A DNA stretch of 64,000 bases from Calcarisporiella thermophila CBS 279.70. Its lineage: Eukaryota > Calcarisporiellomycota. Shown here piece after piece: positions 24,660 to 33,901 of this stretch. The notes beneath the pieces were generated by a model. The model was not told where the DNA came from and did no database searches. It worked only from the letters and a program-made list of their open reading frames with translations. Every line of letters starts with the position of its first letter. Positions within the stretch are counted from its first letter, which is position 1. The position numbers and the translations under genes were made by a program. The stretch spans positions 73,829 through 137,828 of the forward strand of contig NW_027192197.1 of the NCBI RefSeq assembly GCF_041956535.1, written 5' to 3'.

Positions 24660-24710
24660 CAACAAATGGGTTACTGATGAACTACTACTTCAATAGAAAC
24701 CCATTTGTTG
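24660..24710. repeat. 13-bp perfect inverted repeat (hairpin), 25-nt loop
   Basis: The left arm 24660-24672 (caacaaatgggtt) and right arm 24698-24710 are exact reverse complements, with a 25-nt spacer. The next pairs outwards and inwards do not match. It lies 15 bp from the G-quadruplex motif. It could be an RNA hairpin in the TOM1-like leader, a paired protein-binding site, or a trace of a small mobile element. No T-rich tail marks it as a terminator. Confidence 0.7.
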
Positions 24711-25144
24711 TTCAAGTATCAGAGCATATATAGCTAATTTTATTTTATTTTATTTTTTTTGCTATAGAACTCGAATATAGATATATTTTCTAACAATAGA
24801 ATCATTTAAAACTTCAACATAAGCAACGACACTGACCGATAAATAGAGGCTATGCCTTGAAATAAATTGAAAATTGTCATTCAAATTAATGAAAAACGGT
24901 CCAAAATACCGCTATTAGTCAAATTTACAGAATTCCTTTCCATTATCCCCCAGAATGGTATCACGGGTTTTATCATAAATTATTCTTTGGGGTCTACAAA
25001 AGCTTCTTTCAGCCCACGAGAAGAATACGAAATAGTTTAAATTTGTTCGTAATTATAAAAAGTCAGTAAACATTAATAATTTCATTGTTGCCCGGGTCTA
25101 TTTGCCTATAAAAAAATATTCAAGAACAAGTTGTGTCAATACAG

Positions 25145-26294
25145 TCAAATAACACAAGCTACCTAAAGCGAATTGGAAACGAAACATATGTGATGTTTAC
25201 CTGGAAAAGTCCGGTGTAATATCCAGCAAAATACCATGCCATTAATAGGTTCGCCAAATTCTCATTATCAACTAAGATAGATAAAATAAACACTATATCC
25301 TTTCCAAAAGTAATATTAATATACTCACTTCCATTCGCAGAGGGAGTAGGAATGTTTGAGTTCAAAGCTTGTGAATTCATAGGTGTAGGTATAGGTATTG
25401 GCATGCTCATTGGCATAGTTGGCGCCGGCATCTAAAAAGTCGTATAATTAGAATTTAATAAGTAGGAGAATCAAGGTGAAGGGCTACCTGAAGTCGTGGA
25501 CCCCAACCCATCGCACCCGCATTATGTGTACCAAACATCGGGTGCGGATGTGGGGGAGGATGTGAAGGTAAATGTGTGGGAGGTGGAGGAGGGTGTGGGA
25601 AGCCTTGATAGTGCGAGAAAGGATAAGGCGGATATGCATTATATCTAGTATCCGGGGGATAGCCTGCCCCACTCGCATCCGTAGGTTGCTGAGGTTGTTG
25701 CAATTGCTGCGGTAGCTGAGGCTGTTGCAGTTGAGAAGAGGAGGGAGTATATCCATCTGCCGGGGGATAAGGGTAGTTAGTGTATGGCCATCCCCAAGAA
25801 TACTGATACTGTTGAATAGGATCCTGTGTAGTATCCTCTTTATTCTTCGTGCGCCGCCCGGGTTTTGGCTTGTGAGATTTGGGTTTATTATTTTCATGCA
25901 CTTCGGCATCTTCCTTCTCATCATTTTCTCTTTCGTTTCCAGTTTCAGGCGAGTCAATATTGTTTTGAAAGCCTATTTCTTCCTGCAATTCTCCCTCATC
26001 AAACTCAGCTTCAGCCTCGCTAGGTAGTTTTTTCTTTCTGTTTAAAATTTCTGAAGTAAATAAAAAACAAATATGTGTAGCTTTTCGACATGATTTACCC
26101 TTTCATTTTAGGTGGTTTCGTAGGTACAGGTGGTTTACTCCCTGAATGATATAACTAAATAAATCCAAAAAAAGATATTTTAAAATTAGTCTTGAACTTA
26201 ATTATTTGATTAAAACCTAAGAACTTACTTGGTATTCTTTTACAGCCGCTTCCCATGCCGCGATAAGCTTACTGTCATCCCATGGATCAGCCAT
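25145..26294 (-). CDS. smn1: Survival motor neuron (SMN) protein, Tudor-less (287 aa)
   Basis: Exons on the minus strand: 26294-26229, 26154-26099, 26037-25488, 25431-25329, 25271-25201 and 25162-25145. The last coding exon is only 18 nt. The N-terminus (MADPWDDSKLIAAWEAAVKEY) matches the SMN Gemin2-binding helix, and the spliced C-terminus NLLMAWYFAGYYTGLF matches the YG-box used for oligomerisation. Between them lies a Lys-rich stretch, then a long Pro/Gln/Tyr/His-rich disordered region. I see no Tudor domain, which human SMN has at residues 91-151. Fission yeast Smn1 also lacks it. The protein assembles Sm rings on spliceosomal snRNAs. Both diagnostic motifs depend on the inferred splices. 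It shares a 174-bp divergent promoter with beta-adaptin. Confidence 0.9.
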
Positions 26295-26468
26295 TTTCGC
26301 GATCCAATTTTAATCGACGAGAAAAAGAACAGTCGACGACTTTGAGTGGCTTATTTAATTTTTTTTTTGATTTCCCGCTTTCGATCATTCATTAAAGAAT
26401 TAACTTTTAATATTTCAAATAGCCTCTGGAAAGAAAAATCAATCTGTAGACAAGTGTATTGAGGGACC
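26295..26468. promoter_or_regulatory. Divergent promoter, SMN / beta-adaptin
   Basis: 174 bp between the two start codons, transcribed outwards in both directions. It contains a T-rich tract and no obvious TATA box. The short spacing makes shared control likely, but no motif proves it. Confidence 0.5.
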
Positions 26469-29055
26469 ATGTCAGATGCGAAGTATTTTCAGAGAGGTAA
26501 GCTTTAGCGAATTTAAATGTATTATATTTACTTGTTTATTTTATACTTTTACTTACTGCTCGCCTCTCCATTTTCCTTAAGGTAAAATCCAAGAGCTTCG
26601 TGCCGAACTCAACTCGGATAAGAGAGATTCGAAGCACACAAGAAAAAAAACTACAATGAAAAAGATTGTTGCCAATATGACGATGGGCAACGACATGTCT
26701 CCGCTCTTCCAAGATGTAGTTGCGTGTATGAACGTACCAGTCTTAGAAGTGAAGAAAATGGTGTATCTCTATTTGATCAACTACGCGAGAAATAAACCTG
26801 AGATGGCATTGATGGCATTAAGCACTTTCATGAAGGTGAGCTTATTCATGTATCTTCCTACCTAGCATTTATAACGAAAATGTGTTCTTTCCATTTAAGG
26901 ATGTCGAGGATCCCAACCCTCTTATCCGTGCGCTCGCAATTCGTACAATGGGATATATCAATGTAGATAAAATACTTGATCACCTTGTTGACCCACTTCT
27001 AACATGCCTGCGCGACCAAGACCCTTATGTACGCAAGACTGCGGCAATATGTGTTGCAAAACTTTATATGCACGACCCGGCACTTGTGGAAAACGAGCGT
27101 TTTATTGATATGCTGAGAGACATGTTAACAGACTCCAACCCAACGGTTAGTCACATCATGTTTTTGCCGATGATAACATGTTTTCTAATTCTTAAATTTT
27201 AGGTGGTGGCAAATGCAGTGGCCTCCCTCACCGAGATTTGTGAGCGTTCAGAAAATATACAGTTAAAGCTTAATATGGTGATTGCGAATAAATTGGTGGC
27301 AGCTTTAAACGAATGTTCAGAGTAAATATATAAAAAATGATCCTGCCAGCTCTTTCTCCGCATTAACTTATATCTAATCAAATATCTAGATGGGGACAAA
27401 CTTATATTCTTGAAGCGCTTATTTACTTCGTACCACAAGAGGCTGGGGATGCTGAACTGCTTGCAGAGCGAATTGCTCCTAGATTGCAACATGCAAATTC
27501 TGCGGTTGTGTTGAGTGCGATCAAGGTGATCATGTATCTGATCAACTATATGTCGAAAGATGAGGATATCAATAAAATGTGTCGGAGACTATCACCTCCT
27601 TTGGGTAATAAAAATTATCTTAATTTGGCTAGAATAGATTGGCTAACCTTTTCTTTTTATTCTAATTATGTCTTGTTTATTTTGGATTTAGTAACTCTCC
27701 TATCTAAAGAACCGGAAGTTCAATATGTAGCTCTTCGTAACATCCTTCTTGTAATTCAAAAACGACCAGAGGTGCTTCAGAATGAGTTGCGAGTATTCTT
27801 CTGTAAATATGACGACCCAATCTACGTTAAGCTTGCTAAGCTTGAGATCATGTTTCGGCTAGCGAATGTGAACAACGTGGATAAAGTCCTTTCCGAGTTA
27901 AAAGAGTAAGCTGAAATGTTTATTAGAAAATCAACTTTTAATTGGCAAACCTAAAGTGCCTCAATACACTGAAAGATATGCGATTGAAGTGGATGTAGAT
28001 TTTGTGCGAAAATCTGTAAGATCGATAGGACGTCTGGCAGTTAAAATAGAGTCTGCAGCGGAGCGGTGTATCTCTACCTTGTTAGAACTTATCCAAACTA
28101 AAGTGAACTATGTCGTTCAAGAGGCTGTTGTCGTAATCAAAGTAGAGTATAGACAGATTATAAATATCTAAGGTCATAATATTAAACGTGGTTTGTAGGA
28201 TATTTTCCGCAAATACCCAAACAGATACGAAAGTATTATCAGCACACTTTGTGAAAATCTTGATTCTTTGGATGAGCCTGATGCAAAAGCAGCAATGGTA
28301 TGGATTATTGGACAGTACGCAGACAGAATCGAAAATGCGCATGAACTGCTAGACGATTTTCTATATAGTTTTCTAGAAGAACCAGTCGAAGTAGGTTTCG
28401 AAAAAAGTTTACAAACAAGAATATCCAAGCCTTAATTGTTTCCGCATCATTATAGGTGCAGTTGGCACTATTAACGGCGACAGTCAAGCTTTTCATAAAG
28501 CGTCCTACCGCTGGACAAGATCTAGTCCCAAAGGTGCTTAAGTGGGCAACCGAGGAGGTAGACAACCCTGATCTCCGTGATCGTGGGTTTATTTACTGGC
28601 GGTTACTCTCAACTGATCCCGCTGCAGCAAAGGCAGTAGTCTTATGTGACAAACCTGAAATATCTACTGAGACTGAGCGGATGGATCCTTTCATGTTGGA
28701 GGAACTTGTGCTGCACATTGCGAGCCTTGCAAGTATATACCACAAAAGCCCTACGACCTTCATCCGTTATGTTAAACCCAGGTTTTTAATCCCATCTCCG
28801 GTGTTGAATCGGAGTTTGCAAGCTGGTGGAGTTTCCGATACTTTGTACAAGGCGCCTGGAGCATGGCGGGAAAATTTAATCCACGATCAGTAAAAATCCT
28901 CTTATCTTTTTCTATTTAGTTATTTTTTTTTTAACTTGATTTTTTTTGTTAGAGATTTGAATGCAACGGAAAACCCTTATCTTAGTAGTCACGAATTCTC
29001 TCAACAACCACAGCAACAGCAGGGTGTGGACGATCTCTTATTCTCTGATCTATGA
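26469..29055 (+). CDS. AP-1/AP-2 beta-adaptin, earless (656 aa)
   Basis: Ten exons: 26469-26496, 26582-26835, 26900-27145, 27203-27321, 27390-27604, 27692-27905, 27976-28141, 28199-28390, 28456-28889 and 28953-29055. All phases join. The translation is a continuous beta-adaptin trunk of armadillo/HEAT repeats: [91 protein letters not shown] and [14 protein letters not shown]. It is a large subunit of a clathrin adaptor at the trans-Golgi, endosome or plasma membrane. After the trunk only about 60 residues remain, ending [17 protein letters not shown], so the ear domain is missing, as in yeast Apl1 and Apl2. AP-1 (Apl2) is slightly favoured over AP-2, but I cannot separate them by eye. Introns are evenly spread. 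Confidence 0.94.
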
Positions 29056-29508
29056 CTTGTATAATTTATATAGTGGGTTCTATAATTATGAAGACAGTAC
29101 GTATTTCAGTTAAATAGATACTTTTTTATATAACTTTTAGTCATAATTCTTTATTTTTGCATTATTTCGAGGTGGGCTCGTTTTAGTGTTTTTTCCTTCT
29201 TTCTTTTTTGCATTCCTGCTTATATTAATATACACATAACCCTCACATTTGCGGCTGGATTTACTAATTGGTCTGTGACCTTCCTTCTAAGTCAGAGTGG
29301 CTTCTATCTTATACTCCCTCCTTTTGTGGTATCGGATGTCACATGATGTGTTCACTGAATTTTGCGTTCTGGTTCTATATTCTGCTGTTCAAATACTGGC
29401 GAGATAAAAACGGTTTTTTGTAGATTGGGAATTTCTAAAACCTTAAAAGATGTCCATACTCTTCTGATTACCTTTTGTATTTTCTCATGTTGATCCTCTG
29501 ATGATACG
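29056..29508 (+). other. Intergenic region after beta-adaptin
   Basis: T-rich 3' flank of beta-adaptin followed by the promoter of the next + strand gene. No open frame or repeat of note was seen. Confidence 0.5.
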
Positions 29509-30505
29509 ATGACCGAACCTTTAGCCTCGTTCCAACTTATTATCCCTAATGTTGCCCGACCCTATTTTGAAGTGTCAGAATTCTCTGAATACCCGAATCT
29601 GCAGGGACGCGTAGGTTTGCTTAAGAGACATCTCATCTATACCATCTAAGTGAACTCCCAAAAATTGCTATCTAGATACCTATGGAGATGTTCAACGAAA
29701 GAATCAAAGTGCTCCAATCCCTCACATCCAAGTACTGTCCTAGCTCTCGGGGAGATTACATAGCATTTTGGGTGGGAATCTCCTTGATATTTACTATTGC
29801 CCTTCTTTCATTTTTTAATCCTGTGCCCCAGCTGGTTACATTGGGTAAGCCTCTCTTGCTCTACGAGACTTTAAACGGAGTTACTATATTTATTTTTGTG
29901 TAATATATTTGACTTTTTCAGCTCTCTTTGCTCTTCCTGTTATGCTTGTATTATGGGTAATTCGTAGAAGAAATAGGATGCCACGTCGTGTTAAGTTGGT
30001 AAGTTAAAAGTTTCTCTCAATTCTTCATTCTCTAAAATTATCTTTCGGAATCCTCATAAATTCTGACATTAAACCTTGATAGTTTGAAAAACACCTCTCC
30101 TCATGGCTAAAGGATGCTACCGCAAATGATCGCACCACTTATGCCATAAAGTGGCGACTTATTAAGGAACGTCAACTTGTAATTCAAGGTTCAATGCGAA
30201 CGCAAATCAACTCATGGTATGTCCATATCGTCGATCCTATTGAATCTTCTGCCGAAAGCGATGGGCTACCTGAATACTGTGAGACTGATTTGGAAAATGG
30301 GCCTTTACCTCCTTATCCGGTGACAAATTCTCAACAGAGAGAAGAAAACACCGAGGAAGAAATGATCTCCGTGCGCGTAGAAGGAAGCAGTCCTGCTGGC
30401 GTAGTTAGAGATGCCTCTGAACCTCCTCCCTATGAATTGGCAGAGTTGACTCGCCCACCTCCAGCTCACCTGGGTCCCGCTGCCCCTATGAGCCACTCGC
30501 GGTGA
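29509..30505 (+). CDS. Small membrane protein with PPxY motif, function unknown (256 aa)
   Basis: Exons 29509-29610, 29676-29844, 29922-29998 and 30083-30505. All phases join. I do not recognise a named family. The N-terminal 75 residues are soluble (FQLIIPNVARPYFEV...). Two hydrophobic segments follow: GDYIAFWVGISLIFTIALLS near residues 58-78 and LFALPVMLVLWVI near 93-105. Next come a basic cluster (RRRNRMPRRVK) and a helical region (FEKHLSSWLKDA...IKWRLIKERQ). The C-terminal 80 residues are acidic and Pro-rich, with SEPPPYELAEL (a PPxY, the WW-domain ligand of Rsp5/NEDD4 ligases) and LPPYPV. I infer a membrane protein with its tail in the cytosol that may recruit Rsp5, or is itself its target. 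It has no recognisable arrestin fold. Confidence 0.75.
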
Positions 30506-30877
30506 TATTGTCTAGTTGTTTCCACTCATTTTATTTTCCAATTTCCGCATGTATATTACATATGTATTTTAGACTCCATTGCTACCTCCACGATCATTTC
30601 TTGCTATATATATGGTATTGGCTATATTGATCTATATTTATTCACTTTTTAAAAAAAATACCCTTTTTGGTCTATTATTCCCTCATCTTCTATTGAATTT
30701 CCGTTATTTTGTGCTCATTCAATCTTGTCGTTTTGCGTTAAAATTGACAGGATGTCGTCATCGATGTGATTATTCAGAAATCACCTAATATAATGTCTTC
30801 TCGAAGCCGTACTGTTCCTCACTCTCAATCCACTCTCCTTGTCGGAAATTGATCACTTACGATAAATAAAAACAGTT
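30506..30877 (+). other. Intergenic region before MsrA
   Basis: AT-rich 3' flank of the PPxY membrane protein and promoter of MsrA, both on the + strand. No further feature was seen. Confidence 0.5.
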
Positions 30878-31594
30878 ATGTCCATTGCACAGAAATCAGA
30901 ACTTGCCACATTTGCTGCCGGTTGCTTCTGGCAAGTATAGTAGTCTTGCGTAGCAATTACTGAATTTTAATGAGGTCTTACATTCGTTGTAGGGGGGTCC
31001 AGCGCATTTTTGATAAGCATTTTAGCCATGCCATTACTCAGACACGTGTTGGATACATTGGTGGAAATACCGAAGCTCCTGGGTATAAACAGGTATGGAA
31101 ATTATGTACTTTCTTACGTCCTCCTTCCCCACAGCATTATTAAAGTCCTCTAACTATTCTTAAGGTTTGTTCTGGGACAACTAACCATGCTGAGGCACTC
31201 GAAATTGCTTTTGATCCCACCCGCACCACCTATGCAGATCTGGTTGAGTTCTTCTACAGAATGCATGACCCGACCACCCTCAATCACCAAGGCCCAGACA
31301 TTGGGACACAGTACCGCAGTGCAATTTTTTATCATTCGGACCAGCAGAGGCAGGTTGCCGAGCGAGTAACCAATGAAGTACAAGAGAAGCATTACAAAAA
31401 TAAGAAGATTGTGACCCAACTCTTACCTGCAGGGAAGTTTTGGGATGCAGAAGAATACCATCAGAAATACTTGGAAAAGAACCCCAATGGTAAGCATAGG
31501 AATTTAAGAGAGATAACCCGATCTACTAATTGAGCATTAATTCACAACGCGAATTCCAGGATATGAATGCCCAACGCACTTCTTGCGATGGTAA
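30878..31594 (+). CDS. msrA: Peptide methionine sulfoxide reductase A (170 aa)
   Basis: Exons 30878-30930, 30993-31092, 31165-31489 and 31560-31594. The enzyme reduces methionine-S-sulfoxide in proteins and free methionine. The active-site motif AAGCFWGVQRIF has its nucleophile at Cys16 and is completed by the first splice. That intron begins GC (gcaagt), not GT. A GT donor three bases downstream would insert residues and break the frame. Other family blocks are TRVGYIGG, VCSGTTNHAEALEI, FFYRMHDPTTLNHQGPDIGT, QYRSAIFYHS and the C-terminal GYECPTHFLRW. Length matches short cytosolic MsrA forms, with no targeting peptide visible. Both the family and the GC donor are well supported. Confidence 0.96.
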
Positions 31595-32166
31595 ATTTAC
31601 TTATTTCCTCAAGCATGTAAAATATGAACGATTGAGCCGAAAGTTTCTCTTCTACGAGCTTAGCGTAATAAATTTTGAGCCAAAATACTATTATTCACTT
31701 CAAAAGCAGCTATAGATAAACCATCATTAATTAACCAAAGAAAATTAAAAATGTCCTTTCGTTCTCGCTAAAATTCACCATGAAATTTGACATAACTAAT
31801 TGATTGTTGCAAATACGAAAAAAAAAAAGATATATAAAGTTGATAAACTCGAGATATGGCAGTGTAATATTCCGTATTTAATAAATTTTTTAAAATCATA
31901 TTAGGGGCAGCTTATTGTTCAGGAAGGCTTAGTGAAAACAATTAATTATAAATATCGTTTAGGTTCCTAAACAAGTTGGGGCAATTTTGTCTAGCTACAT
32001 TGTATTTTGGGCAAACTTTGGTTTATCAAATAAATTCTCATAAAAGAATCAAGAATCACCTAAATATGTCTTTATTCATGTACTAAAACTGTGACAAGAT
32101 TTATACTAACGTAACGTTCTTATAATATCACAGAGAAACGAATTAGCTAGAAAAGAGAAGACTTGT
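31595..32166. other. Convergent intergenic region
   Basis: AT-rich stretch between the 3' ends of MsrA (+) and the HVA/Tudor gene (-), with poly-A and AT dinucleotide tracts. I see nothing else in it. Confidence 0.5.
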
Positions 32167-32492
32167 TTATTCAAGCTTTCGTTCTATCGCCGAAGAAAAA
32201 TATCCCGTTTCCTTTTGAGTATTGTCATTACGGATGACATAACGGGGCTCTTGCTCGCTAGCCTTTAAGGTCTGGCCACGCTCTCCGGCAACATCAGGCT
32301 CGGTGAGAATGTCAACGATTTGTCCGGTAGTAGTCTTTAAAGAATGACAGAACGGGAGAATAAAAGTAAATAGTGCGTAATAAACAAACTTATAAGCACA
32401 AACAGAACGGTCAACTAACTCACCTGCATGCCACCTTCAACCGGGCGGTATTCGACTCTATCACCTTTGTTGTATTTTTGGCCAGAGGACAT
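32167..32492 (-). CDS. HVA/TUDOR-domain miniprotein (DUF2945-like, 78 aa)
   Basis: Exons on the minus strand: 32492-32424 and 32334-32167, each a whole number of codons. The exons are too short for most ORF finders. The product begins with KYNKGDRVEYRPVEGGMQ and continues TGQIVDILTEPDVAGERG, VKASEQEPRYVIRNDNT-like (here LKASEQEPRYVIRNDNT) and KETGYF. That pattern is the hypervirulence-associated TUDOR family (PF11160), small single-domain proteins found in fungi and bacteria. The family name comes from one fungal report, and its molecular role is not settled. Nothing here indicates virulence. The whole protein is the domain, with no signal peptide. Confidence 0.88.
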
Positions 32493-33901
32493 GTTAAAGT
32501 AGTAAGATGTTTTAAGAAAGCTATTGATTGAAGTAAACCAGATGTGAAATCAATGAGAAAATGTTTTCTAGTCACCAACAGAGTGGAGAGTTTATATATT
32601 GTAGTTCTTAAGACATGGCGTCCTCTAGAGATATTCATAAATGGCTTAAACAAAATTCTCACAAAAGCCCGTCTGACACTTTTCTTTAACCTGGTTTTTC
32701 TAAAGAAAATACAACAAGAATATCATTTGCGTACAAAAGCGGTGGTGTATTACTTCCTTATGGAGGTGAATTCATCCTTCGTGTTCGAGGATAAAGGATT
32801 TTCGCGTTTTTCTTACTCGCCCTCGTGCCATTTATAGAAGGGGCAATTTACTCTTTGGGCGCATTTTATGCATGTTTTATATAATGCCTTCGGAGATCTG
32901 CAGAGTTTTCCACCCTAGAATTAATTAGGATAGTGGAATTGGGCTTCGATTTGTTCAATATTGTTGTGAAGTGTTCGTTAGAAAGAAGAGTTTCATTCAA
33001 AGTTTTTCAGAGTATAGTATATACTGCACAAGTCCAAGCCAGAGCTCTTATTAAGAAATTGGGCATATTCTTACACAATATAGGCAACCTTGGGCGTGGA
33101 AAATTTATATGCAAGCCATATATATGACCCGATTTGGTTGTAGAAGAGTCAATAGGCTGAGGCTACCTTTCGCTCTAGTAGTAATTTGAAATAGCTCTTG
33201 GCTTATAGATTATTTCCATTGACACTATACTGAAAAAGGATTCTATTTATGATTGATTTTGTCATAAAATAGTATCGAAAATGCCTTAATACTATATATG
33301 TAAATTAAAAAGAAAAACGCGATTAGAGGACGCCCGCTTTTTCGATATATTTTCTTGGTAATATTATATAGGTAAACAGGTGGGATTAGGCGCTGTCAAA
33401 GAACCTTTTGGTAAATGAGCTCGGCTCTCATGAAACCAGGCATCGTATTTAACCATTAGGAGCCCTCATATTATCTCGTAGTTCTAGTTATCCAATATAT
33501 AGAGGCTAACTAACTATTCGCTCTCAATGTCTGAAGGCGAGTCTCTATGAACCTTTTAAAACTATATTGTAAATTTATTTACATGATCTAACGTTAGAAG
33601 ACAGAATCCCAAGAAACAATACTAAAATAAAGGTCAGTAAATGTAGTGTTAAAATATCCAGATAAACTTGACATATTTGCTACATGCTTAGTTAACTAAA
33701 CCTTGCAGACCTCAAAAATGTAAATATAAGATGATTTATTTTAAAGAGTAGTACCAGAAGAAAAGAGAATAGTGAACCTTTCAGAGTAAAAAAACACCGC
33801 TTTGAAATCCTCACATGAAATAGTAAATATATAGAGTATAGATAATTTTATATATATAATAAAGAAAAATAAAATTCACAAAAATATAGAATTAAATGAT
33901 A
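32493..33901. other. Long AT-rich intergenic region without supported features
   Basis: 1.4 kb between the HVA/Tudor start and the end of the HSPA12-like gene, both on the minus strand. I looked for RNA genes, repeats and reading frames and found none convincing. A + strand open frame at 32544-32837 encodes nothing recognisable. Confidence 0.5.

Larger units (their letters stand above)
24346..25144. other. Intergenic region upstream of the TOM1-like gene
   Basis: Non-coding, AT-rich apart from one C-tract. On the minus strand it is the leader or promoter of the TOM1-like gene. On the right it holds the SMN 3' flank. It contains a G-quadruplex motif (24625-24644) and a 13-bp perfect inverted repeat (24660-24710). 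No frame resembles the missing N-terminal half of TOM1. Confidence 0.6.

Noticed and set aside
32544-32837. 97-codon open frame on the + strand
   Set aside because: No ATG-led family match; it is AT-rich and overlaps the HVA/Tudor promoter region.
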